From: Vaginimicrobium propionicum
GTDB lineage: Bacteria; Actinomycetota; Actinomycetes; Propionibacteriales; Propionibacteriaceae
Direction: 5' to 3'
Length of the DNA stretch: 64,000 nucleotides
NCBI RefSeq assembly: GCF_900155645.1
Contig: NZ_LT706985.1
Coordinates: forward strand, 62,001-126,000
Under the pieces are notes generated by a model. The model had not been told where the DNA came from and did no database searches. It saw nothing but the letters and a program-made list of their open reading frames with translations. Position 1 is the stretch's first letter, and each line of letters begins with the position of its first letter. The position numbers and the translations under genes were made by a program. Shown piece after piece: positions 38,605-46,748 of this stretch.

Positions 38605-39638
38605 ACCAGGGAAGCGATAGCGTCACCTATCTGCCTCGTGCTTAGTTTGCCCGCTCTGCTAGTCATAAACTCTGTAACAGCAGTATCTATTTTGGTGGCC
38701 TCATCGTTTAGGCCTAAATGATTTAATAGTAAGACCATCGATGAGATAGCTGCTGTCGGATCAGCTATGCCTTGCCCAGCGATATCTGGCGCAGAGCCGT
38801 GTACTGGCTCAAACATCGACGGAAAACGTCGCGAAGTGTTGATATTAGCGCTAGGCGCCAGCCCGATTCCGCCAGTGACGGCAGCGGCTTCGTCGGTGAT
38901 TATATCGCCGAACAGATTATCGGTGACGATGACGTCAAATTCGCTAGGGTTGGTGATCAGTTTTATGGTTGCGGCGTCAATGTGCAGGTAATCACGGCTA
39001 ACCTGCGGGTACTGTTCGCCGAGCTCATTGAAAATTCGGTTCCACAAGCCACCAGCATTAACCAGCACATTGTGTTTGTGTAACAAAGTCAAATGTTGAT
39101 TTCTCTTCATTGCCAAGTCGAAAGCGTAACGCACAACCCGCTCAACGCCTACGGCAGTGTTCACGCTGACCTCGGTAGCAATCTCGCTTTCACTGCCAGC
39201 CCTGAGCCTGCCACCATTTCCGGCATATAGACCTTCGGTGCCTTCACGTACCACTACAAAATCGACAGGTTTATCGGCTATCACCCAATCGGCTAGCGGC
39301 ACTTTAACACCCGGATAAACTTTCGATGGACGCAAGTTAACGTCTTGGTCGAGGGCGAAGCGCAATTTCAGCAGTAGTCCGCGCTCCAGCAGACCGCTGG
39401 GAATTTTAGTGGATCCCGGTGCGGCGCCGACAGCACCTAGGATGATGGCGTCGCTATCTTTCAGTTTTGTTAGGGTTTCATCCGATAAGACCTCGCCGGT
39501 AGCTAACCAATGCTCAGCGCCTAGGTTGAAATCTTCGAATGTAAAGCGCTCGCCTACAGCTTTAGTCAGCACCTTCAGCGCCTCATCGACTACTTCCGGC
39601 CCGATGCCGTCGCCTCTAATCACCGAGATTTTTGTCAT
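38601..39638 (-). CDS. leuB: 3-isopropylmalate dehydrogenase
   Basis: NAD-dependent decarboxylating dehydrogenase, 345 residues from ATG 39638 (an upstream GTG at 39644 would add two residues). Motifs: [12 protein letters not shown] at the start, [14 protein letters not shown], and the metal/substrate site [22 protein letters not shown] followed by [15 protein letters not shown]. It serves leucine synthesis and can also oxidise beta-methylmalate in the citramalate route to isoleucine, which fits cimA and ilvE close by. Confidence 0.95.
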   Translation of the reverse strand: MTKISVIRGDGIGPEVVDEALKVLTKAVGERFTFEDFNLGAEHWLATGEVLSDETLTKLKDSDAIILGAVGAAPGSTKIPSGLLERGLLLKLRFALDQDVNLRPSKVYPGVKVPLADWVIADKPVDFVVVREGTEGLYAGNGGRLRAGSESEIATEVSVNTAVGVERVVRYAFDLAMKRNQHLTLLHKHNVLVNAGGLWNRIFNELGEQYPQVSRDYLHIDAATIKLITNPSEFDVIVTDNLFGDIITDEAAAVTGGIGLAPSANINTSRRFPSMFEPVHGSAPDIAGQGIADPTAAISSMVLLLNHLGLNDEATKIDTAVTEFMTSRAGKLSTRQIGDAIASLV

Positions 39639-39680
39639 GGCCACACCTTAGTGGCCTAGATTGATTTCTCAGTTAGCGTC

Positions 39681-39956
39681 TCAGTGCTCAAATAGTTTCT
39701 TCACTCGCGAAAAAGACGCGGACTTAATGGTGTCAATATTTAGTGATTTGTATGTTGCAGATTCACCAGTTATTGCACTAGCGGCAACCCAAAGGCCTAG
39801 TCCAGTGCGGATCAGCCGAAAGAAACCGCGCCTACCTTTAGGGTTAGCTAGTAACCAAGCAGCTAGAGCGGCGCGAACTAGACGGTCAATCTCTCCGATA
39901 TTCTTTTTGGGCAACTGGTCGGTGAACACATAGGTGGTCTGATCTTTTTTAGTCAT
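39681..39956 (-). CDS. DUF2892-like small membrane protein
   Basis: Protein of 91 residues with an AGGAGAG site before its ATG. KNIGEIDRLVRAALAAWLL, a second hydrophobic stretch and ATYKSLNIDT near the C-terminus follow the pattern of DUF2892 proteins (NIG..DR..R and a closing Y..LGI.T), but the usual Cys-Pro is absent. One or two membrane segments. Function unknown. It lies upstream of leuB on the same strand, 42 bp away. Confidence 0.6.
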   Translation of the reverse strand: MTKKDQTTYVFTDQLPKKNIGEIDRLVRAALAAWLLANPKGRRGFFRLIRTGLGLWVAASAITGESATYKSLNIDTIKSASFSRVKKLFEH

Positions 39957-40046
39957 TTTTCTCTCCTAATAAATGCTGTCTTACTAGCCTACGTCCGTGA
40001 AATGAACACGGAAATGGACGCCTAATTTTGTCTCCAAATTCGCGGC

Positions 40047-40059
40047 TATTCTAGGCGCA
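40047..40059 (+). promoter_or_regulatory. Possible -10 giving leaderless ilvE mRNA
   Basis: TATTCT at 40047-40052 lies 6 bases before the ilvE ATG at 40059, and no Shine-Dalgarno sequence is present. Transcription would start at the ATG. No -35 box at the right distance is convincing. Confidence 0.35.
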
Positions 40060-41138
40060 TGTCGCTTCTTTTTGAACTGCCAGAGCATCCCACGTTTCTA
40101 GGCGAGGATAAGATCGCCAAGATATTTGATAACCCAGGTTTCGGCGTCTATTTCGCTGACCATATGGCAGTGGCCGATTGGAACCCGGAATCAGGGTGGC
40201 ACAATGACCGGATTGTGCCCTATGGTCCAGTCGTTATGGATCCCGCTGGTGCTGTCTACCACTATGCTCAAGAAGTTTTTGAAGGGTTGAAAGCCTACCG
40301 GCATGCAGACGGCTCAGTTTGGTTGTTCCGTCCAGAACGCAATGGGGAGCGCATGGCAAATTCTGCCAAGCGACTAGCTTTACCTGAACTGCCGGTAGCG
40401 GATTTTCTGCAGGCCGTTAAACAATTGGTGAAGTTGGATTCGCGTTGGGTTTCAGACCAGAAAGAGCAAGCGCTATATTTGCGTCCTTTCCAGATGGCTA
40501 ACGAGAACTTCTTGGGAGTTCGTCCCGCTGAGACGGTGGTATTCGCGGTTATTGCTTCGCCAGTTGGACCCTATTTCGGCGGTGATGTTAAGCCGGTCGA
40601 TATCTGGGTTGAGTCTCATTATTCCCGAGTGGCGATAGGCGGTACTGGAGCGGCAAAGTGTGGCGGCAACTATGCGGCGTCGCTATTGCCTCAACAATTA
40701 GCTGCTGAGCGCGGGTGCAACCAGGTGATGTTCCTAGATAACGCTGAATCGCGCTGGATTGAAGAATTAGGCGGCATGAATGTGATGTTCGTCACCGCCA
40801 ATGACGAGCTTCTCACACCAGCGCTTAACGGCAATATCTTGCCGGGTGTCACCCGTGACTCACTGTTGCAGCTGGCTGGTGACTACGGCTTGAAGCCTGT
40901 TGAACGTGCCATCAGTTTTTCTGAAATTGTGGACGGCATGGCGTCCGGGGCAATTACTGAATCTTTTGCGTGCGGGACGGCAGCCGTCCTTACCCCGATC
41001 GGTTCTTTCACTGATGAACAAGGCAAATATGAGTTCCACACTCCAGCCAAGCATGCCATCGAATTGCGTAATGGATTGCTAGATATCCAGTACGGCAGGG
41101 TTGCCGACACTCATAACTGGATGCACAAGGTTGTTTAA
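40059..41138 (+). CDS. ilvE: Branched-chain amino acid aminotransferase
   Basis: Class IV PLP-dependent transaminase, 359 residues, which interconverts Leu/Ile/Val and their 2-oxo acids with glutamate. The cofactor lysine lies in GGTGAAKCGGNYAASL; other marks are HYAQEVFEGLKAYR, ELGGMNVMFV and ITESFACGTAAVLTPIG. Length and motifs match bacterial BCAT enzymes. It is 21 bp before cimA. Confidence 0.96.
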   Translation: MSLLFELPEHPTFLGEDKIAKIFDNPGFGVYFADHMAVADWNPESGWHNDRIVPYGPVVMDPAGAVYHYAQEVFEGLKAYRHADGSVWLFRPERNGERMANSAKRLALPELPVADFLQAVKQLVKLDSRWVSDQKEQALYLRPFQMANENFLGVRPAETVVFAVIASPVGPYFGGDVKPVDIWVESHYSRVAIGGTGAAKCGGNYAASLLPQQLAAERGCNQVMFLDNAESRWIEELGGMNVMFVTANDELLTPALNGNILPGVTRDSLLQLAGDYGLKPVERAISFSEIVDGMASGAITESFACGTAAVLTPIGSFTDEQGKYEFHTPAKHAIELRNGLLDIQYGRVADTHNWMHKVV

Positions 41139-41159
41139 GAAGCAAGGACGACACTAGAT

Positions 41160-42758
41160 ATGACACATCGATTGGCGATGCCGGAGGTGTTTCACCTCTA
41201 TGACACGACCCTAAGAGATGGGTCTCAGCAGGAGGGGATGCATTTATCGGTAACCGATAAGCTGCGCATCGCCAAACTGCTGGACGAATTGGGTGTGACA
41301 TTCATTGAGGGCGGTTGGCCTGGGGCAAACCCGGCTGATACAGAATTTTTTCGTGTCGCTAACGAGAAACTTGAGTTAAAGAATGCCAAGTTGGTGGCTT
41401 TCGGCTCGACCCGTAAAGCGGGTGGTCGTGCAGCCGATGACCCGCTTTTGCAAGACTTAGTCGGTGCTGGCACCGAATATGTTTGTATTGTTGCTAAGGC
41501 TCATGATGCTCACGTTTATGAGGCGTTGAAAACCACTCTTGACGAGAATCTAGAAATGATTCGCGACACGGTATCTTTCCTTGTCGGATCCGGGAAAAAG
41601 ATATTTGTCGATTGTGAACACTTCTTCGACGGTTACCTAAATAACCCGACTTACGCCTTGGAAGTAGTGCGGGTAGCTGCCGAGGCGGGTGCTCAAGTTG
41701 TCATCTTGTGTGACACTAACGGTGGCATGCTGCCTCACGAGGTTGGCGATATTGTTTCTGCCGCTTCGGCAATCGGCGTGGATTTGGGTGTGCATTGCCA
41801 CAATGATTCTGGTTGTGCGGTAGCTAATACGTTGACAGCTCTGGACGCGGGAGCGATGCACGTTCAAGGAACTATTAATGGCTACGGGGAACGTACCGGG
41901 AATATGGATATGGCAACGCTCATCCCCGATTTGCAGTTGAAATATCGTTGGCAAGTAATAACGCCTGCCCAGTTACAATCTTTGACGGCGATTTCGCATT
42001 CGATTGCAGAAATTGCTCACCAAACTTTGCAGCCGCGTCAACCGTTCGTTGGTCATTCTGCCTTTGCCCATAAGGCTGGTTTGCATGCGTCCGCGCTTAG
42101 GGTTAATGAGGATTTATATCAGCACGTACCGCCTTCGACGGTAGGTAACGACATGCGGATGTTAATTTCTAATATGGCTGGACGGGCAAATGTTCAGGTT
42201 AAGGGTGAAGAACTCGGCTTGGATCTGTCTGATCGTACCCGTGCTGGTGAAGTGGCGGATTTAGTGAAGAAGCGTGAAGCTGCTGGGTACGTTTATGAGG
42301 TTGCTGACGCTTCTTTTGAGCTGTTGGTTAGAGAATTTTTAGGGGTCTTAGAACGTCCATTCCACGTCCAAGGTTGGCGAGTTATTGCTAGCGAGGAAGC
42401 CGGCGATGAAGAGTCTAATTCTGAGGCTACCGTTCGACTGGTTGCTGGCGGAGAACGTCAGGCAGTAATTGGTGAAGGCAACGGCCCAGTGAACGCTTTA
42501 GGGGATGCCCTAGTCCGTGCGTTGAAACCAGCTTTTCCTCAAGTTGGTGAATATGACCTGACTGATTACAAGGTGCGTATTTTGGATGAAGAGGCGGGCA
42601 CGGACGCTGTCGTGCGGGTGTTGATTGATACTACTGACGGGCGTAGTACCTGGACGACTGTTGGGGTGGGTACCGACGTTATAGAAGCCAGTTGGGAGGC
42701 GCTGTCTGACGCCTACCTTTTCGGCCTGGTTAAGGGTTACGGGGAAAGCGCCAGTTAG
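41160..42758 (+). CDS. cimA: Citramalate synthase
   Basis: Enzyme of the 2-isopropylmalate/homocitrate synthase family, 532 residues, that joins pyruvate and acetyl-CoA to (R)-citramalate. The catalytic barrel shows YDTTLRDGSQQEGM at the start, FIEGGWPGANPADTEFF, VHCHNDSGCAVANTL and GYGERTGNMD. A C-terminal regulatory (LeuA-dimer) domain follows. The DGSQQEG form and the length are typical of CimA rather than LeuA. With leuB and ilvE it gives isoleucine without threonine. An alternative start is ATG 41178. Confidence 0.92.
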   Translation: MTHRLAMPEVFHLYDTTLRDGSQQEGMHLSVTDKLRIAKLLDELGVTFIEGGWPGANPADTEFFRVANEKLELKNAKLVAFGSTRKAGGRAADDPLLQDLVGAGTEYVCIVAKAHDAHVYEALKTTLDENLEMIRDTVSFLVGSGKKIFVDCEHFFDGYLNNPTYALEVVRVAAEAGAQVVILCDTNGGMLPHEVGDIVSAASAIGVDLGVHCHNDSGCAVANTLTALDAGAMHVQGTINGYGERTGNMDMATLIPDLQLKYRWQVITPAQLQSLTAISHSIAEIAHQTLQPRQPFVGHSAFAHKAGLHASALRVNEDLYQHVPPSTVGNDMRMLISNMAGRANVQVKGEELGLDLSDRTRAGEVADLVKKREAAGYVYEVADASFELLVREFLGVLERPFHVQGWRVIASEEAGDEESNSEATVRLVAGGERQAVIGEGNGPVNALGDALVRALKPAFPQVGEYDLTDYKVRILDEEAGTDAVVRVLIDTTDGRSTWTTVGVGTDVIEASWEALSDAYLFGLVKGYGESAS

Positions 42759-42767
42759 TCTGTAGCC

Positions 42768-43571
42768 ATGAGAATTGCACGATTTGTTGCGCCAGGCGCT
42801 AACCCACAATTTGGGTTGGTAGAGCTAGCCAGTGACCAGGGGTCTAATCCGGATACTATTGCCGCCATCGATTCTGACCCGCTGGCCGGGGTGCCCGTTA
42901 ATTACACGGGTGAGCGTTTTAATCTGGCTGATGTCAGGTTGGTTTCCCCAGTCATTCCACGCTCGAAAGTGGTGGCGGTGGCATCCAATTATGCTGCGCA
43001 TATTGCTGAGATGGGGGTTAAAACACCTAGCAGGCCAATTTTCTTTTTCAAGCCGAACACTACGGTTATAGGTCCTGGGGATGCCATCGTGTGCCCGCCC
43101 GAGTGTGAAAATCTGCATTATGAGGGTGAGCTGGCAGTTGTCATTTCTAGGGTGTGTAAGCGCGTCCCGATTGAGCGTGTGGGTGAAGTAATTTTTGGGT
43201 TTACCTGCGCCAATGATGTGACTGCCCGTGATTTGCAGGCCAAAGATCATCAGTGGTCTAGGGCGAAAGGTTGGGATACTTTCTGTCCGCTAGGCCCGTG
43301 GATTGTTTCCCATATTGGTCTTCAAGAGGCTGGCGATTTAACGATTCAAACCCGTCTTGATGGTGAGCTTCGTCAAGATGCCAGCACGGCTGAAATGCTG
43401 CGTCCGATTAGCGAATTGGTTAGTTTAATCTCTGACTTCACTACTTTGCTGCCAGGTGACGTAATTTTAACAGGCACGCCGGCTGGTGTTGGTCAGATGA
43501 ATGCTGGCCAGCAGGTTTCGGTAACTATTGAAGGTATTGGCGAACTGTCGAATCCGGTTGTCAATGAATAA
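42768..43571 (+). CDS. Fumarylacetoacetate hydrolase family protein
   Basis: FAH-fold hydrolase of 267 residues. The metal-binding acids are in HYEGELAVVI and the DVTARDLQ stretch; FKPNTTVIGPGDAIVCP and DVILTGTPAGVGQM are also family marks. Likely an oxaloacetate decarboxylase, acylpyruvate hydrolase or isomerase; the true substrate is unknown. It begins 9 bp after cimA and its stop overlaps the CPBP gene. Confidence 0.9.
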   Translation: MRIARFVAPGANPQFGLVELASDQGSNPDTIAAIDSDPLAGVPVNYTGERFNLADVRLVSPVIPRSKVVAVASNYAAHIAEMGVKTPSRPIFFFKPNTTVIGPGDAIVCPPECENLHYEGELAVVISRVCKRVPIERVGEVIFGFTCANDVTARDLQAKDHQWSRAKGWDTFCPLGPWIVSHIGLQEAGDLTIQTRLDGELRQDASTAEMLRPISELVSLISDFTTLLPGDVILTGTPAGVGQMNAGQQVSVTIEGIGELSNPVVNE

Positions 43572-44484
43572 ACCGCAATCGGGTGCGGGATATGCTCAGG
43601 CGCTGCGCGCAGGCGAGCACTATGTTGCGATCCGGAATTCTTTGGGTGGCTTACTATGTTGCCTCATCGCCTATAGCGTTCTAGTTTTCGCCATTGCTAT
43701 GGCGCTTATCAGCTTGGGATGGTTGTTGCGTGGACGACCAAGCAGTTTTTCGCAGTTTAGTGCTGACGCTATGCAGTTTTCGTATTTGGAGGGCGTTGTT
43801 GGCTCGCACCTAGGGTTAGCTTCTTTGATTGTGGTCACGATGTGTGTTGTCCGTTATGTCCACAAGATGTCACCTAAGTGGCTAATTTCGATGCAGCCTG
43901 GAATGCGATGGCGTTATCTGTTGGTGTGTGCGCTTATTGCTGTTGTTGGCTTAAATGGCGTCTATTGGATTAGCCGGGCTGGCGAGCGGCTGCAAGTGGC
44001 TCTGCCAGATAATGCTTTTTGGTGGTTCGCCGTGGTGATAGTAACGAGCCCCCTTCAAGCGGCGGGCGAGGAGTTTCTGTTTCGTGGGTATCTGACGCAA
44101 GCAGTAGGTACTTTGGTGTCTTCGTCTAAGGTTGCGGTGTTGTTTTCGGCAGCTGTTTTTGCTTTACTTCATGGCAGCCAAAATTTGCCGCTGTTTGTTG
44201 ATCGCTTTGGGTTCGGGTTATTGGCTGGCGCCATGGTTTTGTTGACTGGTGGTTTAGAGGCTTCTATCGCGGCGCATGCGGTAAATAATGTTTTTTCTTT
44301 TGGATACGCGATCGTCGGCGGTGGTCTCGTCCAAGCTAGGACTATGCAGACTTCGACTTGGGGCACAACGTTTTGGGATTTGGCTGCTTATGCGGTGACT
44401 TTTGCTGTTTGTTGGTGGGTGTCGAAGCGGATGAATCTTGCTACCCGAGCACCGAAGTTTGATGTTGGCTCAAACACCCGGTAA
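43564..44484 (+). CDS. CPBP family intramembrane glutamic endopeptidase
   Basis: Membrane protein of 306 residues with about seven or eight helices. The CPBP (Abi) motifs are present: GEEFLFRGYL (EExxxR), a following FALLHGSQN, and AHAVNN. ATG 43564 overlaps the FAH stop by 8 bases and I prefer it over 43528, which would lie inside the FAH gene. Family members process prenylated or membrane-anchored proteins, or serve in bacteriocin immunity; its target here is unknown. Confidence 0.88.
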   Translation: MNKPQSGAGYAQALRAGEHYVAIRNSLGGLLCCLIAYSVLVFAIAMALISLGWLLRGRPSSFSQFSADAMQFSYLEGVVGSHLGLASLIVVTMCVVRYVHKMSPKWLISMQPGMRWRYLLVCALIAVVGLNGVYWISRAGERLQVALPDNAFWWFAVVIVTSPLQAAGEEFLFRGYLTQAVGTLVSSSKVAVLFSAAVFALLHGSQNLPLFVDRFGFGLLAGAMVLLTGGLEASIAAHAVNNVFSFGYAIVGGGLVQARTMQTSTWGTTFWDLAAYAVTFAVCWWVSKRMNLATRAPKFDVGSNTR

Positions 44485-44516
44485 AGTTACCGCTCGGCAT
44501 TGTTTATGCGTTGGAC

Positions 44517-44588
44517 TGGGGTATGGGGTAATTGGCAGCCCGCCGGATTCTGGTTCCGTCAGTCCAGGTTCGAGTCCTGGTACCCCAA
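44517..44588 (+). tRNA. tRNA-Gln(CUG)
   Basis: A 72-nt cloverleaf: acceptor TGGGGTA/TACCCCA, anticodon loop TTCTGGT with anticodon CTG, T loop TTCGAGT and discriminator A. The identity is glutamine. CCA is not encoded (AACG follows). In many actinobacteria this gene is adjacent to tRNA-Glu(CUC), which lies 18.7 kb downstream here. Confidence 0.95.
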
Positions 44589-44608
44589 CGCAGTTAGATT
44601 TCAAGCAC

Positions 44609-44792
44609 TAATCGCAACAAAAAATTGCTGTCTAAACCCCAAAGACACGAAAATCGAACGCCGTAGGCGTTACACATCACCTCAGCCGGCTGCTGCGTGC
44701 TTGCACGCAGCAGCCGGCTGAGGTGATGGGGAATTTCTGTTTGCAGACGATTTTCGTGTCTTTGGGGTTAGGTGCCTTTGTTGCGATTGGTA
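44609..44792. repeat. Large nested inverted repeat downstream of tRNA-Gln
   Basis: Three nested palindromic layers. The inner one has perfect 26-bp arms (44675-44700 and 44703-44728) separated by 2 nt. The outer one has 22-bp arms (44635-44656 and 44748-44769). Further out, AATCGCAACAAA near 44612 matches TTTGTTGCGATT near 44779. A small dyad AACGCC/GGCGTT lies at 44656-44670. It could extrude as a cruciform or form a very stable RNA hairpin. No coding content is credible. Confidence 0.85.
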
Positions 44793-44813
44793 TTTGAGGT
44801 GGCCAGGTAGGGG

Positions 44814-44979
44814 TTGACGAGGGCGTTAGCCCGAGGATCACCCCGACGTGGGTGGGTTGGGTTACTCCGACTTGGGGTCTCAAGGTTTGTGTTGGGGTTG
44901 ACGAGGGCGTTAGCCCGAGGATCACCCCGACGTGGGTGGGTAGGATCACTGCGACGTGGGGTGTTTAGCGTTTGTTTGT
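44814..44979. repeat. 84-bp tandem repeat, about two copies
   Basis: TTGACGAGGGCGTTAGCCCG starts at 44814 and again at 44898, exactly 84 bp apart, and the following blocks also recur with that period. Within each unit a 21-nt module (GGATCACCCCGACGTGGGTGG and variants) is repeated at a 24-nt step (44835/44859 and 44919/44943). GGGCGTTAGCCC inside it forms a small hairpin. A third, partial copy lies at 51695. Confidence 0.85.
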
Positions 44980-44986
44980 GTAGGGG

Positions 44987-45049
44987 GTTAGGTCAGTTTA
45001 CAAGGAACTACACGCAGACCACGAAACGGGGGCTGCTGACAACAAATAA
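44987..45049 (+). pseudogene. Possible C-terminal gene remnant
   Basis: An open frame ending at TAA 45047-45049 reads ...VYKELHADHETGAADNK and is directly followed by a terminator-like hairpin. No start exists because the repeat lies upstream. It looks like the tail of a gene cut off by the repeat, but the stretch is too short to be sure. Confidence 0.3.
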
Positions 45050-45100
45050 AGGCTGAGTATCAAGCACCGGGAAAGTGCGAGATATTCAGCCTGTTTTGTT
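45050..45100 (+). terminator. Terminator after the gene remnant
   Basis: 12-bp stem with one G-U pair (45050-45061 with 45081-45092), an inner GCAC/GTGC helix, and GTTTTGTTG after it. It follows the remnant's stop by no bases, which supports that the remnant was once a real gene end. Confidence 0.6.
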
Positions 45101-45111
45101 GTCCGGGGTTT

Positions 45112-45133
45112 CCAAAGGGGCTTGCCCCTTTGG
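45112..45133 (+). repeat. Short hairpin CCAAAGGGG/CCCCTTTGG
   Basis: 10-bp stem with a 2-nt loop, of a kind frequent in intergenic DNA of Clostridia. It is probably part of the foreign DNA and marks a junction. Confidence 0.45.
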
Positions 45134-45296
45134 AGATATTGCGGGTATCCACGACACCCTTGCATATATCAATGAGATGATGGATCTGGAGGGGCTGGAG
45201 CTTCATCAGGACGGTGAATCCTATCCCAACGACTATTTTGAGAGCCCTCACTATGACTTCATCAGCCGTTGTGGCGGAGATGAGTGGCCGGAATAA
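45132..45296 (+). pseudogene. C-terminal fragment of an unrecognised gene
   Basis: Frame with acidic, gene-like content (INEMMDLEGLELHQDGESYP, then SRCGGDEWPE) ending at TAA 45294-45296. Upstream the frame runs into the short hairpin and has no ribosome site, so an N-terminal part is probably missing. Composition is unlike the host and similar to the next gene. Function not recognised. Confidence 0.4.
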
Positions 45297-46711
45297 AAGG
45301 AGGCGTGACGGATGTATATCAAAAAATACTGGCTCATGACGCGGATGCCCTGCTGGACAAAATGAACGGCATCAGCTTTGTGGTGGATCCTGACCGTCAG
45401 GATGCTATCACTCGTGGCACCCTTTCCAGTGATGATTTTGACGGTGAGATGGACGATGCCTCCTATCATATCGAGAGCATTGAGGAGAAGGGTCTGCCCA
45501 TTGACCCCATCAATGCCTACAACCATATGGCCATCTACTTGCGTTGGTGTATGGAGCATGATTTGATGGGCGAGGAATTCCTGAAAGAATACGGCGAAGT
45601 GGCCAAACAGGTCAAAGCCGACCCTGCCAGTGTGGACCTGCGGGCATTCATCCAGAATGAGTTGGACGGCTGCTTGTTCTTTGTGCTATTCGATCAAAAA
45701 GGTCGTGCTTTTGCAGGCAATTACTATGGAGGGGGCGACAGCCCCTACTATCCTGCCGATGTTGATGACAACGCCCTCCGCTTCTTCGGCCCGGAGCGGT
45801 ATCACTCCAATGAGTTCCAAGATGAAGCCTACCTGTTCATCCCCTTTGACGAGGACTACTACCAGGCCATGGCAAAGGTGATCGAGGAACGCTTCACCAA
45901 ATGGCAGGGACAGGACTTCGACGAGGACACACTGGAGCCCTCTGAACTGGCTGAGGCGTTGATGGAGTATCTGGACTGTGAATGCACCTATTTCCCCTCC
46001 ATGAAGGACGATGATCCCATCATGTCGGCATACAGTTATGCCAAACGGGAAAGTGTCAAAGAAGGCTTTGTGCCGGTACTCATCAAGGCGGATGACGAAA
46101 CGCTGCTTGAGTGTCTGGTGATGAACGCCGACCCGAAGAATGATGCAGACATTTACGAATTTGACCTCAAAACCGTAACGGAGTACCGGAAGAAGATGCT
46201 CTCCACCTCCTTCAAAGACGGAAAGGCGGTTTTGCAGGAATTGACCGGCCAGCGCAAGGAAGAAGCCGAGGATGACGATATGGACTGGGATGAGGAAATC
46301 CTGGGCGAGATGGAAGGCGGCTATGAGAATAACCGTTTTTCCTGCTACTGGGATTCCGACACTGATATGACCTACCCTCTCATTCTGGCGAAAATCCCGG
46401 TCAAGAACCCCTGGGAGATCTTTGCCTACCTGCCCTTCGGAAACTGGAACGACTGTCCTGACACACCCCAGCTGATGGCAGCGGCCAAATACTGGTTCGA
46501 GCAGCACGGCGCGGTGCCTGCCGCCATGAGCCACGACGAACTGGAGTTCCTGCTCCCGGCCCCCGTCCCCAAGGAGAAGGCCGTGGATTCAGCAGTGGAG
46601 CTGTACAGTTTCTGCCCGGATGTGATCGACCAGGGACCGGAGGACGCCACTGTGGGCGCGCTGGCGGATGTGCTGCGGCAGTCCACTGTCTGGTATCTCT
46701 GGTGGGATTGA
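45284..46711 (+). CDS. DUF4253 domain protein, predicted immunity protein
   Basis: Cytosolic acidic protein of up to 475 residues. The C-terminal third is a clear DUF4253 domain (PWEIFAYLPFGNWNDCPDTP, AAAKYWFEQHGAVPAAMSHD and the closing STVWYLWWD). The N-terminal about 200 residues form a second domain (NAYNHMAIYLRWCMEHDLMG, YGGGDSPYYPADVD) often found with such immunity-type genes. The best ribosome site (AAGGAGG at 45299-45305) precedes ATG 45312 in another frame, so the N-terminus may be frameshifted; GTG 45284 and 45305 are in frame. Codon use resembles Clostridia. Confidence 0.8.
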   Translation: MAGIKGGVTDVYQKILAHDADALLDKMNGISFVVDPDRQDAITRGTLSSDDFDGEMDDASYHIESIEEKGLPIDPINAYNHMAIYLRWCMEHDLMGEEFLKEYGEVAKQVKADPASVDLRAFIQNELDGCLFFVLFDQKGRAFAGNYYGGGDSPYYPADVDDNALRFFGPERYHSNEFQDEAYLFIPFDEDYYQAMAKVIEERFTKWQGQDFDEDTLEPSELAEALMEYLDCECTYFPSMKDDDPIMSAYSYAKRESVKEGFVPVLIKADDETLLECLVMNADPKNDADIYEFDLKTVTEYRKKMLSTSFKDGKAVLQELTGQRKEEAEDDDMDWDEEILGEMEGGYENNRFSCYWDSDTDMTYPLILAKIPVKNPWEIFAYLPFGNWNDCPDTPQLMAAAKYWFEQHGAVPAAMSHDELEFLLPAPVPKEKAVDSAVELYSFCPDVIDQGPEDATVGALADVLRQSTVWYLWWD

Positions 46712-46748
46712 TGGGATTCCCGCGCCCTCTGGAACGGAGGAAGATCTT

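Noticed and set aside
44588-44640. tRNA-Gln 3' end as a phage or ICE attachment site
   Set aside because: I looked for a duplicated tRNA 3' segment downstream and found none; no integrase gene is seen.
44677-44949. Minus-strand ORF of 90 codons with a repeated THVGVILGLTPSST-like stretch
   Set aside because: The peptide repeat only mirrors the 84-bp DNA repeat; there is no ribosome site, and similar peptides arise in other frames.
44814-44979. CRISPR-like array
   Set aside because: Only two full units, unequal inner modules, no unique spacers of constant length and no cas genes.
45686-46534. 282-codon minus-strand ORF opposite the DUF4253 gene
   Set aside because: It is a shadow: the plus-strand frame has clear domain motifs, and the GC-biased third positions create the opposite open frame.
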